52,530 nucleotides of DNA from Candidatus Thalassarchaeaceae archaeon (GCA_030747395.1 JASLKT010000004.1:1-52530), one strand, 5' to 3'. Positions 36,999 to 44,995 are shown, numbered from the stretch's first letter. The notes: generated from the sequence alone by a model not told the origin. A program made the numbers and translations.

Positions 36999-37622
36999 AT
37001 GTCCAACTTGCGCAAAAGGACGATGAGTGCCGTCATGGCCTTGCTTTTCGTATCCTTAGCCATGCCTGGTTGTCTCTCACTGGTCGTGGGTAGAGAGATG
37101 ATGGAAAGTGCGAGAGGGGTCCCGAAAGTTCAAGAAAAAGCCATTCTGTACGACCTATCGCACACATTTGTCTTTGAAGATTCAGCAACTCCAACAATTC
37201 TGTATGAAGAAATTCCAATTGATGATACTGTCAGCGAAATTGTCATAAATTTTGAAACAGAAGTAAATGTGTTCCTCGGCGAAGCAGATATCCGCTATGT
37301 CCACGTTGAATTGTTGTGGTGTGAAGATGATGGTGCAGGTAATCCCATGAACTGCGATGAGGCAAATCCAATTTACGAAGTCATGGCTGACAATGGAACT
37401 TACGAACCCGAACGAATTGAGTTGGATCGATACACAGACTCCTTCGAAAGTGGTCTTTGGACTCTTACAGTCGAAGGTCGTGGGACTTCCAACCCCATCG
37501 AAACAGGGGTTGGTCTTCTGGATGAAGCCGATTGGTGGAGTCTCAAACTCAATGTAATCCGACCGTGTTTGTCATTTCCTGAAAGTCCCGAGGAGTGCAC
37601 ACCAACGATTGAATTTGAGTAA
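36999..37622 (+). CDS. Predicted lipoprotein, unknown function
   Basis: A 207-residue protein. The N-terminus MSNLRKRTMSAVMALLFVSL leads to AMPGC, a lipobox whose Cys25 would be lipidated. The mature part is acidic, with a beta-rich region (VSEIVINFETEVNVFLGEADIRYVHVEL) and four further Cys residues that could form disulphides outside the cell (WCEDD, NCDEA, PCLSF, ECTP). No family was recognised. It follows the zinc-ribbon surface protein by 60 bases, with a GAGGA ribosome site, and abuts the convergent Cas4-like gene, whose stop is at the next base. Confidence 0.75.
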   Translation: MSNLRKRTMSAVMALLFVSLAMPGCLSLVVGREMMESARGVPKVQEKAILYDLSHTFVFEDSATPTILYEEIPIDDTVSEIVINFETEVNVFLGEADIRYVHVELLWCEDDGAGNPMNCDEANPIYEVMADNGTYEPERIELDRYTDSFESGLWTLTVEGRGTSNPIETGVGLLDEADWWSLKLNVIRPCLSFPESPEECTPTIEFE

Positions 37623-38840
37623 TCAAACCAAACTCTGAGGACACTTTGAACGTCGCGAACAATTTCGGCATTTCCCAATTCGCTCATGGTTTCTTTTCGC
37701 CCCACCTTCAACCATGAGTCGTTGAATTTCTTGTATTGATGAATGCAATTCTGCTTTGCTGGAGTCATCCCATGCAACTGTGAACAATGAATCACCCCCA
37801 TAGCGTAGAATACCATAATTGGGCACAGTTCCAGTCGTCTCGCTCACAAGATGAAGGTAAGCGAGCAATTGCATTCGATGACTATCATGTGGTTCGATGG
37901 GCACTTTACCAGTTTTTTGTTCAACAGGAATGAATTGGTTGTCAATCTTTACGATTTGATCAGGTCGCCCCCGTAATCCAATTTCATCATCCATAAGCAA
38001 TGCAGCACTCTCTCCGGAATCATCGCTGTAAGCCAGTACTTCCGTTTTCGATAATCCTGCTTCCTCCTTTGCATCAAGCACGTCTCTACCTGATATGAGC
38101 ACACGGTGTAATTGCCATGCAGAGAAAAGCAACCATGCCAATGTAATCACAATGAGTGAAAATGTCAGTACGCTCCTATTTTCGGCCCAATAGATTGCCA
38201 ATCCGTGTAATGCAACAGCAATGGAAGCTAGAAGCAAGCGAACTTCCGTTTTTCCCCCTTTACCAATACCAGTTTCCGTTCCAATATCAAATGGGGAAAT
38301 CATCTCTTCTTCCTGCAATCCAGTGCCTTCGATGGTTGGTGGTTGGGCCAATCCGAAAGGGCGACCCAACCAGCGACGCCAAGGTAACGAGATGAGTGCA
38401 ATTGCCAATACCAACCAAACCCCTGCCAAAATGATGAGGTAACGTCCAATATCTTGGATGAATTCTTCGGAAATTGTTCCTTCATTGACAAAGAAAAATG
38501 CAGCTGAGTCAGCCGAAAGAGCACAAACAACAGTAATCCACCACGACCACACGACAACATCTCGTGATGCACGTGTTTCTGAGCGCTTGAAATCCACCAT
38601 TTTTTTGTGGATGCGATCATGGGAGAGCATACCCTGTTCCAGTGCATCACCTTCACCGCTGACACCGGCTTTGGATAATTGCCAGGAAACTGGGCAGTAG
38701 GTGTGCCTCTCCAAATCCGATGCTGAAACAGGTAGTACCATGCCCTGCAAATTTTCCCAATATCCATCCTCGCGGCGAGTTCCTTCAGCGATCGAACCTG
38801 AAAGTTCAAGGGCGATTTCGACTGATTTATCCTCGCCCAT
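37623..38840 (-). CDS. Cas4/RecB-like PD-(D/E)XK nuclease with 4Fe-4S cysteines and four inserted membrane helices
   Basis: A 405-residue protein with every landmark of a Cas4-type exonuclease: first Cys49 in RHTYCPVSWQ, a motif I His (H74 or H78) in GMLSHDRIHKKM, Asp294 in LRGRPDQIV, Glu307 and Lys309 in VEQKTG, Gln324/Tyr328 in MQLLAYLHL, and Cys391, Cys394 and Cys400 in CRNCSRRSKC. Between motif I and the catalytic Asp lie about 180 residues with four hydrophobic segments, near 95-118, 132-153, 200-219 and 225-244. The nuclease lobe would be tethered to the membrane's cytoplasmic face. No cas genes are nearby. ATG 38840 lies about 27 bases from a TTAA-type box; GTG 38858 is an alternative. 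Substrate is unknown. Confidence 0.8.
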   Translation of the reverse strand: MGEDKSVEIALELSGSIAEGTRREDGYWENLQGMVLPVSASDLERHTYCPVSWQLSKAGVSGEGDALEQGMLSHDRIHKKMVDFKRSETRASRDVVVWSWWITVVCALSADSAAFFFVNEGTISEEFIQDIGRYLIILAGVWLVLAIALISLPWRRWLGRPFGLAQPPTIEGTGLQEEEMISPFDIGTETGIGKGGKTEVRLLLASIAVALHGLAIYWAENRSVLTFSLIVITLAWLLFSAWQLHRVLISGRDVLDAKEEAGLSKTEVLAYSDDSGESAALLMDDEIGLRGRPDQIVKIDNQFIPVEQKTGKVPIEPHDSHRMQLLAYLHLVSETTGTVPNYGILRYGGDSLFTVAWDDSSKAELHSSIQEIQRLMVEGGAKRNHERIGKCRNCSRRSKCPQSLV

Positions 38841-39009
38841 GAGCGAATCAAGGTCCACTGAAAGTTAAGCGTTTTTCCGGCTTGCCCCGGCAACCCCCAG
38901 AAGATTCACACCCTCTCTCCATTCGGGACACTGCGTCGGAAAATCTCGTGTGCGCGAGCGAAGCGGTTATGAAGAGGCGGTGGGTGGCGAGGCCGCACGA
39001 GGCTTGGAA

Positions 39010-39618
39010 ATGACTGAATCGATGCTAGTACCTCACGAAACCTACGAGGTTCACAAGGTACACATTGGTGCTCTTCAGAAGAGTGCGGACATGAAACCCT
39101 TCCTCAGCGATGCCCCCGGTGATGGCTCTGGCCTGCATTTGATTGATTTGGAGCAAACCGACGCACGAATGCGAGTCGTCGCTCAATTCTTGAACAGATA
39201 CGATGCAAAACGAATCCTCGTTGTGAGTGCACGACAGTATGGGCAGCGTCCGGCTCGTAAATTTGCCCAATCGATTGGAGCAATGCACATTGTGGGTCGC
39301 TTCATTCCTGGCACTCTAACGAACCCCGGTCTACGCACATACATCGAGCCTGAACTCATTGTTGTGACAGACCCTCAAGCCGATCAACAATCTCTTTCTG
39401 AAGCCGTCAGCACCGGTCTACCTGTTGTTGCTATCTGCGATGCCAACAATAACCTAAGAAATGTCGACCTCTGCTTGCCTGCCAACAACAAGGGCCGTCA
39501 AAGTTTGTCTCTAATCTTCTGGCTCCTCTCACGCGAAGTTCTCAAGGTTCGCGGCATCATGGACGATGATACATGGGCTGCTATGCAAGACGTCACCGAA
39601 TGGGAATCCACTTTCTGA
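39010..39618 (+). CDS. rps2: Small ribosomal subunit protein S2 (archaeal uS2)
   Basis: A 202-residue small-subunit protein. The family pattern is clear: HKVHIGALQKSADMKPFL (archaeal form of the N-terminal helix), LHLIDLEQTDARMRVVAQFL, RKFAQSIGAMHIVGRFIPGTLTNPGL, EPELIVVTDPQADQQSLSEA, GLPVVAICDANNNLRNVD and LPANNKGRQSLSLIFWLLSREVL. ATG 39010 matches archaeal S2 length; the frame extends upstream to GTG 38950 without similarity. A GGTTATGAA box about 40 bases upstream may be its promoter. It is not in the usual rpoN-rpoK-eno context. Confidence 0.96.
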   Translation: MTESMLVPHETYEVHKVHIGALQKSADMKPFLSDAPGDGSGLHLIDLEQTDARMRVVAQFLNRYDAKRILVVSARQYGQRPARKFAQSIGAMHIVGRFIPGTLTNPGLRTYIEPELIVVTDPQADQQSLSEAVSTGLPVVAICDANNNLRNVDLCLPANNKGRQSLSLIFWLLSREVLKVRGIMDDDTWAAMQDVTEWESTF

Positions 39619-39628
39619 GTCGACTCAG
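39615..39628 (+). promoter_or_regulatory. 14-base perfect palindrome spanning the S2 stop codon
   Basis: CTGAGTCGACTCAG is self-complementary over its full length and contains the S2 stop codon TGA (39616-39618). It ends 12 bases before the dus start. It may be a hairpin at the gene junction or a protein site. Confidence 0.4.
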
Positions 39629-39640
39629 TGAGGTGGGAAC

Positions 39641-40687
39641 ATGCCCGAGCAAGTGCCATTGTTCCTCGCACCGATGGCGGGTGTCACCGATGTGGCATAT
39701 CGGCTGCTTGCCAGAGAAGCTGGAGCAGATTTCACTTCGACTGAGTTCACAGCTGCGAGCGGCCTCAGTCGAAAAGATGCCAAATCGTGGGCCAAGGTCG
39801 AAACCCACCCAAGGGAATCACCGTTCATTCCTCAGATATTTGGTGGCATCGAAGACGAAATGGTTGAAACCGCTCGTTTGTTGTCAAAAAACGCTGATGT
39901 CATCGATCTAAATTTCGGTTGCCCTGCACCGAAGGTGACCAAAACTTGTGCGGGTGCTGCAATGATGGCAGACCCTGACAACCTCATTTCTATGGTCGAA
40001 CGTTGCATAGAAGCCAGTGATGTTCCGGTCTCAGTGAAGATGCGATTGGGAACAAGTCACGGTGCGCTGACTGTATTCGAAATCGCTGAGCGTTGCGCCC
40101 AACTGGGCGTCCTACGCATCTGTGTCCATGGGCGCACACTCTCTCAGAAATATCGAGGGGAAGCCGATTGGGAGATGATTCGCCAAGTTGTCGAAATCGC
40201 ACAGCCCTACGACGTCCCTGTGATTGCCAACGGTGACATCACCAATGCAAAGAGCGCCGCTCGTTGCTTGGAAGTGACTGGGGCAGCCGGATTGATGATT
40301 GGCCGGGGAGCCATCGGCGATCCTTGCATTTTCGGACGAATCAAGACAGAATTGGGTTGGGAAGATTTCGATGCACCTTGGGGTGACGCGAATGAGGCCG
40401 GTCAGAAACATTGGGCTTGGAACCGTTACGTGGAATTGGTTGACGAAATTGGTGGACCCTATGCTGCTCGAAACATGAAGCAGCACGCGATTTCATTCAC
40501 CAAAGGTCTCCCAGGAGGGAAGGAATTACGACCACATCTCCACGCCATCAAGGATTTCCGTTTGATTGGCGAACCCCTGAATATCGCCTTGGAGGCATTC
40601 TCCCAGCGCCGCTACAACACGTTGGTTGTGCCCGAAGCAATTGAAGCGGCAGCAACCGCTTCCGAGGCAGAAGGGTGGCGTCGATGA
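39641..40687 (+). CDS. dus: tRNA-dihydrouridine synthase (Dus family)
   Basis: This FMN enzyme reduces uridine to dihydrouridine in tRNA loops. The 348-residue protein has the TIM-barrel core: 'PLFLAPMAGVTDVAYRLLAR', DLNFGCPAPKVTKTCAGAAMM (FMN and substrate region with Cys residues), PVSVKMRLG, CVHGRTLSQKYRGEADW and VPVIANGDITNAKSA, then GAAGLMIGRGAIGDPCIF. A helical C-terminal RNA-binding domain follows, with MKQHAISFTKGLPGGKELR. It lies 22 bases after S2 and its stop overlaps the next start as ATGA, so the three genes may share a transcript. Confidence 0.95.
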   Translation: MPEQVPLFLAPMAGVTDVAYRLLAREAGADFTSTEFTAASGLSRKDAKSWAKVETHPRESPFIPQIFGGIEDEMVETARLLSKNADVIDLNFGCPAPKVTKTCAGAAMMADPDNLISMVERCIEASDVPVSVKMRLGTSHGALTVFEIAERCAQLGVLRICVHGRTLSQKYRGEADWEMIRQVVEIAQPYDVPVIANGDITNAKSAARCLEVTGAAGLMIGRGAIGDPCIFGRIKTELGWEDFDAPWGDANEAGQKHWAWNRYVELVDEIGGPYAARNMKQHAISFTKGLPGGKELRPHLHAIKDFRLIGEPLNIALEAFSQRRYNTLVVPEAIEAAATASEAEGWRR

Positions 40688-41793
40688 GTGATACTCGTCG
40701 CGGGTTGAAGGGCGTCGGAACACTGTCGTTGATTTTCGTAATGCTTCTGATTGTCCAGATGATTTCCCCCTTTCTTGGCTGGGATGACCCCGAAGTTGAG
40801 GAGGGTTTCGTGATTGATGAAGTGACCAACGGTCTTGGAGGCCCGGCCTGCCTTGAGTGGATTTCTAATTACGACCTACTGGTTTGCGATCGTGATGGCG
40901 GCACAATCAAACTGTTGAATTTCGACATCGATTCCAACGATTCGAGATGGACACCAACTGACAATAGTTCCATCCTGCTTACGGATTTACATGAGCCCCA
41001 TGACATCCTCATCCTTGAGGACCACATCCTCATCTCTGAGCGGGGCAAATTAACCCGCATCAATCAGACTAGCCTTGATCAAACTCTGAACGAGGCACCA
41101 CGTTGGACGATTATCGATGATGTACCCACGGGCAATCATCAGACGAACAATCTCGACATCATGCCCAATGGAACTGTGATTTGGCATGTGGGATCAACCT
41201 GCAACATCTGTGATGAGGTGGATGGACGCAATGCTGCACTGCTATGGGTGAATTCGAGCACGGGAGAGCACGGCATTCTTGCAAGTGGCGTGCGCAATTC
41301 ATTCCATGGTATCTGGGTGCCCGACATGGGTTATGTTTTCAGCGACAATGGTCGAGATTGGGAAGGGAATCATCCCCCTGAGGAGGTAAACCTCCTGATT
41401 GCTGGAGGGGATTACGGTTGGCCTGACGATGATCCTGAGCATCCAGTTCCGGAAGGAACCATTGGGTCGGTTGCTACATGGACGCCCCACTCCAGCCTTA
41501 ACAATCTGGCATATCGTCCACTGGACTCCCCTTTCCCTGGCGGGAATCACACCGTCTATGCCACCGTTTACGGCTCGTGGAATGCCATCGAACCTGTGGG
41601 TCATGAAATCGTCCGCATCGATTTCACAACGAATACTAGCGCGCCACAAGGATGGTCATCTGAAACATCGGTTTTCGCATCAGACCTTAGTGCACCGCTA
41701 CCGATTGCATTCCACCCCAGTGGAAACCATCTGTTCTATACGAACTTTCTAGACGATGGCACGTTATATGTTATTTCACCGATTAATTATTAA
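40684..41793 (+). CDS. Membrane-anchored glucose/sorbosone dehydrogenase-like beta-propeller
   Basis: A 369-residue protein with an N-terminal membrane helix (about 12-30, 'LSLIFVMLLIVQMISPFLGW') that anchors an exterior six-bladed propeller of the PQQ-dependent sugar dehydrogenase type. Typical pieces are GGPACLEWISNYDLLVCDRDG, EPHDILILEDHILISERG, NNLDIMPNGTVIWHVGSTC, GVRNSFHGIWVPDMGYVFSDNGRDW, EEVNLLIAGGDYGWPDD and YGSWNA...GHEIVRIDF. Whether it holds PQQ cannot be judged from sequence. The start overlaps the dus stop, although no functional link is evident. A CNIC pair may form a disulphide or bind metal. Confidence 0.85.
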   Translation: MSDTRRGLKGVGTLSLIFVMLLIVQMISPFLGWDDPEVEEGFVIDEVTNGLGGPACLEWISNYDLLVCDRDGGTIKLLNFDIDSNDSRWTPTDNSSILLTDLHEPHDILILEDHILISERGKLTRINQTSLDQTLNEAPRWTIIDDVPTGNHQTNNLDIMPNGTVIWHVGSTCNICDEVDGRNAALLWVNSSTGEHGILASGVRNSFHGIWVPDMGYVFSDNGRDWEGNHPPEEVNLLIAGGDYGWPDDDPEHPVPEGTIGSVATWTPHSSLNNLAYRPLDSPFPGGNHTVYATVYGSWNAIEPVGHEIVRIDFTTNTSAPQGWSSETSVFASDLSAPLPIAFHPSGNHLFYTNFLDDGTLYVISPINY

Positions 41794-41794
41794 A
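41783..41794 (+). promoter_or_regulatory. TATA-like box for the 51-residue protein
   Basis: TTAATTATTAAA overlaps the end of the propeller gene and is centred about 27 bases before the ATG at 41816, the spacing expected for a leaderless transcript. Confidence 0.45.
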
Positions 41795-41815
41795 TGAGGA
41801 CTACAATCCTAAATC

Positions 41816-41971
41816 ATGGCCGAAAAAGAATTCTGCTGGTGCTGTGCTTCAGCAATGACACAAAAGGTAATTCCATTCATTGGAGCAGAGATTTGGTTCT
41901 GCGCTATTTGCACACCTGACTTCGATTACGTCTCGTTCATTGAGAACTACGATTTTTGGGCAGGTGATTAA
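41816..41971 (+). CDS. 51-residue cysteine-rich mini-protein (possible zinc finger)
   Basis: Translation from ATG 41816 gives a 51-residue protein starting MAEKEFCWCCASAMTQK and containing WFCAICTPDFDY. Cys7, Cys9, Cys10, Cys29 and Cys32 form a CxCC...CxxC arrangement with 18 residues between, the size of a small zinc ribbon. Aromatic residues dominate the acidic C-terminus. A TATA-like box at the right distance and an intact frame up to a TAA support a real gene. It converges with the minus-strand regulator, overlapping its stop by 4 bases. Function is unknown. Confidence 0.6.
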   Translation: MAEKEFCWCCASAMTQKVIPFIGAEIWFCAICTPDFDYVSFIENYDFWAGD

Positions 41972-43071
41972 TCCGATTGCATGGCCTTTTCCAAAGTCTC
42001 AGCGACACGTTTTATTCGTCTGAACGTCCGATCAGATTTTGTCAACACACGCTCACAAATCTGGTTGGCCTTGGCCCCACATAATCGCCATCCAATGGGT
42101 AATTTTCCACCGAGTAAGTTCAGTAATATCATCTGTTCATTAGAGGGGACAGTTGCGAAAATTTTCTCACAGGCTGCAACGTTGAATGACCCCTTGTCTA
42201 GAGATTTGACGACTTTCTTTGCGGTTTTTTCATCGATCCGTGAAAGCCCTCCTTTCTTCATCAACCAGTCGCCACCCCTTCGGCCATGCTGCGCTTGTAG
42301 GGCAGACCACAATGTAACGGGTAAACGATCCAATCGAGGTACCCTTTCTGCAAGTCCTGCAGCTCTGAATCGATCGAGTGTGCGGGTTAAACGAGGACGA
42401 GTAGTCCCCCAATTTTCCAGTGCCTCATCTAAGGAAAGCGGCGCATGGGCTGCGAGTAGATGTTCAAACATCAGTCGTCCAAGAGGTGCACTTCCATCAG
42501 AGGGACGTCGAACACGATCACCTAACAATCCAAGGTCGAGAAGAAATGCGTCCATCTCATCCTGACCTTCAGTGAGTGGGGCCCGACCACGAATTTGGAT
42601 GTGGAATGGTGCATCATCTTTCTTTTCCGATGCAATGGACATCCGAGTCTCGCTTTCAGTCATCCACCCTTCTAGGGAACGAAGTCGTTGATCCAAGACC
42701 AAGCGTGCTTCTGCAGCCATGATTTCAACCGCGTTGGAAAGTGAACCGTTTCTGAGATGATGTACTCTCCAACCACCACGATTGACAGCTGCCGTGAGGC
42801 CACATTCGTTGAGTTTACTCAATTGATATTGAATGGCGGTCGGGGAAAGGCCCAGTTCATCACCCAGTGTTTGAGCATCCCATCCACTTCCTGGATTCGC
42901 AAGCATGTGCTCGCAGAGAATTCTATGAATTGGAGAATGAACTCCTTCACCCGTCCATTCATCGCCACTACGGCGCACAAATTCGAGTGTATCAAGCAGC
43001 CAACTGACCAGTTGATCGACATCTCGGCTGCCCGCGGGTGCAGGCTGCTCGGCCAATCGCATGTTCAGCAT
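41968..43071 (-). CDS. Winged-helix transcriptional regulator, two-domain
   Basis: A 367-residue soluble protein. A winged helix near residues 45-105 (MLANPGSGWDAQTLGDELGLSPTAIQYQLSKLNECGLTAAVNRGGWRVH) fits the ArsR/MarR-like class, with a recognition helix and wing. A second helical HTH-like region lies near 200-250 (SLDEALENWGTTRPRLTRTLDRFRAAGLAERV). The C-terminal part is helical and basic. ATG 43071 is chosen; TTG 43077 and ATG 43062 are alternatives. It lies downstream of another winged-helix gene on the same strand with a 90-base gap. Its targets are unknown. Confidence 0.75.
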   Translation of the reverse strand: MLNMRLAEQPAPAGSRDVDQLVSWLLDTLEFVRRSGDEWTGEGVHSPIHRILCEHMLANPGSGWDAQTLGDELGLSPTAIQYQLSKLNECGLTAAVNRGGWRVHHLRNGSLSNAVEIMAAEARLVLDQRLRSLEGWMTESETRMSIASEKKDDAPFHIQIRGRAPLTEGQDEMDAFLLDLGLLGDRVRRPSDGSAPLGRLMFEHLLAAHAPLSLDEALENWGTTRPRLTRTLDRFRAAGLAERVPRLDRLPVTLWSALQAQHGRRGGDWLMKKGGLSRIDEKTAKKVVKSLDKGSFNVAACEKIFATVPSNEQMILLNLLGGKLPIGWRLCGAKANQICERVLTKSDRTFRRIKRVAETLEKAMQSD

Positions 43072-43160
43072 AGGCAATGCCCGTAGCAGGGGGGCTCAAA
43101 ACCCCTCCGACATCAGAAGCGACTCAGACCTAACTATGTCGTCCCACACAGGTGAGCGGT

Positions 43161-43802
43161 CTATTCGGGCAGAGGTCGTTCATCAAGCCACTCATATTCG
43201 ACACCGGAGGTTTGTAATCCATCCAGATGAGGTGCCAATTTGAGGTCATGGCTGTGTACGATTCCACGACGTCGCAACACCTTGATTGCAGAATGTACCG
43301 TGGCACGAGATCGACCCAATTCACGACTGAGTTCGGCTTGGCTCTTCGGCAGAGGCGTTTTCATCAAACGAGCCACAACAATTCGCTGAGCGCCTGAAAG
43401 TCCAACAGGCATCATTCTGGCTGCTTTCTCAGAATCTCCGACATTCATCTCTCGCAGAATTTCAATTTGTTGTGGAGCGCCAGCATAGTGACAGGATCGT
43501 CCGTTGACAGGGACGACTGTAATCGAACGATTGGTAATGAGTACATCGAGATGATGGCGAAGTGTACCGTTTGCAGCGCCTAGTTCACGCTGCAATTCAC
43601 GATACGCGAGGCCAGGTTGTGTATCTAGAACCTGCAAGATTCGCTGCCGAAGTGGGTGCTCCCAAGGGTTGTTTGCTTGACTTGAAATCACACCAGTAGC
43701 AGCCCAATTCCATGGCATAACTGCGCCAAGGCTAGCGCCAACTGCAGCGACTCCGGCCATGAGCCACGGACGCTGACGGTGCCATTGCTGAAGCAGTGCC
43801 AT
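43161..43802 (-). CDS. Membrane-tethered regulator with two winged helices
   Basis: A 213-residue protein. A hydrophobic N-terminal segment (about 13-38, 'WLMAGVAAVGASLGAVMPWNW') is followed by a winged helix at about 45-110 (HPLRQRILQVLDTQPGLAYRELQRELGAANGTLRHHLDVL) and a second at about 130-200 (VARLMKTPLPKSQAELSRELGRSRATVHSAIKVLRRRGIV). The first matches the HTH style of archaeal membrane-associated ArsR-like proteins. A membrane-bound DNA-binding protein implies signalling from the envelope. A perfect palindrome is one base before its start codon, consistent with self-control. Confidence 0.8.
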   Translation of the reverse strand: MALLQQWHRQRPWLMAGVAAVGASLGAVMPWNWAATGVISSQANNPWEHPLRQRILQVLDTQPGLAYRELQRELGAANGTLRHHLDVLITNRSITVVPVNGRSCHYAGAPQQIEILREMNVGDSEKAARMMPVGLSGAQRIVVARLMKTPLPKSQAELSRELGRSRATVHSAIKVLRRRGIVHSHDLKLAPHLDGLQTSGVEYEWLDERPLPE

Positions 43803-43803
43803 C

Positions 43804-43832
43804 GAATCCCTTTGGGATTCAGTGCTTATTGA
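43804..43832 (-). promoter_or_regulatory. Promoter palindrome of the membrane-tethered regulator
   Basis: Arms GAATCCC (43804-43810) and GGGATTC (43814-43820) flank TTT; read on the minus strand it ends one base before the ATG at 43802. CAATAAG (43824-43830) lies 25 bases from the ATG, so the palindrome sits between box and start and would be in DNA, not RNA, if the transcript is leaderless. A bound repressor there would block transcription. Confidence 0.5.
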
Positions 43833-43876
43833 AGCAATTGGTCCAGTGTTCGGACACAGGGTGGCCTATGTCAAAG

Positions 43877-43886
43877 AAATATTAAG
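43877..43886 (+). promoter_or_regulatory. TATA-like box of the zinc-ribbon mini membrane protein
   Basis: AAATATTAAG is centred 28 bases before the ATG at 43910, fitting a leaderless or near-leaderless transcript. Confidence 0.45.
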
Positions 43887-43909
43887 ACAATAACTTCAAT
43901 CAAAATTGT

Positions 43910-44149
43910 ATGAAGGCCGGCGGTAAGTGTGTCAAATGTGACAGCGACGATGTGAATCAAACCCAAGGTATAGCCAAGGCGTTTACGCCCCACATTTTGT
44001 TCGCTTGCCAATCCTGTGGCTATACCGAATTGTACGAAGCGAGTCCTGGGAGTGGTACTCTTTCTGGCACTTACAAAAAGGCGCTCCCGCAGATCATCAT
44101 CTATTTGGGTTTGATATTCGCAGTTTTCTACATGATCGGAATCTATTGA
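43910..44149 (+). CDS. Zinc-ribbon protein with one C-terminal membrane helix
   Basis: A 79-residue protein. Two Cys pairs (CVKC near residue 7 and CQSC near 33) form a zinc ribbon of the type also found at transcription-factor N-termini. A membrane helix occupies about 58-78 ('QIIIYLGLIFAVFYMIGIY'). The ribbon should face the cytoplasm. Small archaeal proteins of this plan are common but uncharacterised. It stands alone, divergent from the membrane-tethered regulator and convergent with the exonuclease gene, separated by an inverted repeat. Confidence 0.8.
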   Translation: MKAGGKCVKCDSDDVNQTQGIAKAFTPHILFACQSCGYTELYEASPGSGTLSGTYKKALPQIIIYLGLIFAVFYMIGIY

Positions 44150-44163
44150 CCTCGCACATAGGG

Positions 44164-44202
44164 TAGTCACTAGCCATACCCCTTGTTAGAGTGTGACTAG
44201 TG
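44164..44202. terminator. Inverted repeat between convergent genes
   Basis: TAGTCAC (44164-44170) pairs with GTGACTA (44193-44199); alternatively CACTAG (44168-44173) pairs with CTAGTG (44197-44202). It lies between the zinc-ribbon gene end at 44149 and the exonuclease end at 44197 and could stop transcription from both sides. Confidence 0.35.
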
Positions 44203-44877
44203 TGACAATTCATCGATTGAGCGATTTCGGGAGAAGATGTATTCGATTAGGTGCTTCATACCTCTACAATCATGTTCATTGTATGTAACTAGGGTATCTA
44301 ATCGTTCTTTAGATTGTTCTGATATCATTGAATATCTTCCTCTCCTACGGCATTGACTAACAAGATTCCCAATCGCACTGCTTGGACGAAAGTCACCAAG
44401 GTCATCGGGATATTCATACCCCACATAGTCTAGTTTTAGATAGTCCTTCAGAGATACCCTTCTTCCTTCGTTCCTTGCAACGTCGTTCAATCGTCTGAAT
44501 GTTGTCCTGCGATTCCTCTTAAAATATGATTTAGTAAGTAAATTCGCATTCCTGTAGAGTTCTTCCATGGGTTCTTTGTAATAATCATCCTCAGTGATGA
44601 TGTTGAATTCATGTTCTGAATAACCAATGATTACTCGATCTTCTACCAATGCTTTTTCAACCAACCATTCGCGGAATTGGTCGAGTTCGCGACAACCTAA
44701 TTCATGAGGGGATTCACTCAGGCAAAAAAATTCTGAATCCACAATGTCAATATCATAATTGTCACCAATCAGATACCCTGCGAATGTAGGAGGGTGATTG
44801 CGACCTCCTTCAAAATCTAGCCAAATCGCCCTCTCGAATTCCTCGCGGGTTAGTGAGCGAGGATATTCGCTTGCCAT
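44197..44877 (-). CDS. Stand-alone RNase H-fold (DEDD-type) exonuclease, YprB/TM0106 C-terminal-like
   Basis: A 226-residue protein resembling the RNase_H_2 exonuclease domain found in YprB and at the C-terminus of TM0106-type RecB nucleases. Motif I is WLDFEGG (Asp21, Glu23). Motif II is probably GYSEHEF (about 85-91), where the usual Asp is not obvious. Motif III is YNEHDCRGMKHL (Asp203). The gene is visibly richer in A+T and in AGA/AGG codons than its neighbours, so recent acquisition is plausible. It may process DNA or RNA ends. ATG 44877 lies about 24 bases from a TTTGTAATC box, overlapped by a TTACAA/TTGTAA repeat at 44900-44920. Confidence 0.7.
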   Translation of the reverse strand: MASEYPRSLTREEFERAIWLDFEGGRNHPPTFAGYLIGDNYDIDIVDSEFFCLSESPHELGCRELDQFREWLVEKALVEDRVIIGYSEHEFNIITEDDYYKEPMEELYRNANLLTKSYFKRNRRTTFRRLNDVARNEGRRVSLKDYLKLDYVGYEYPDDLGDFRPSSAIGNLVSQCRRRGRYSMISEQSKERLDTLVTYNEHDCRGMKHLIEYIFSRNRSIDELSH

Positions 44878-44899
44878 ATATCGCCCAGAAGTGAAACGA

Positions 44900-44920
44900 T
44901 TACAAACTTGTGGATTGTAA
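44900..44920 (-). promoter_or_regulatory. Inverted repeat over the exonuclease promoter
   Basis: TTACAA (44900-44905) and TTGTAA (44915-44920) flank nine bases and overlap the predicted box. It is a candidate operator, weak because the arms are AT-rich. Confidence 0.3.
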
Positions 44921-44995
44921 CCCTTGAAAACTGGTCTGAATGGGTGTTCAGGCTACTGTTTTATGAGGTTTGACTCAGAGGTAACCTATGTTCGA

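Noticed and set aside
37623..38840. Part of a CRISPR-Cas locus
   Set aside because: There is no cas1, cas2 or effector gene and no repeat array in the window; only the Cas4-like fold is shared.
38300..38893. Second minus-strand frame over the Cas4-like gene
   Set aside because: It is an alternative frame of the nuclease; only the other frame holds the catalytic and Cys motifs.
38841..39009. tRNA or other RNA gene in the gap before S2
   Set aside because: No cloverleaf arms and no TTCGA-type loop could be found.
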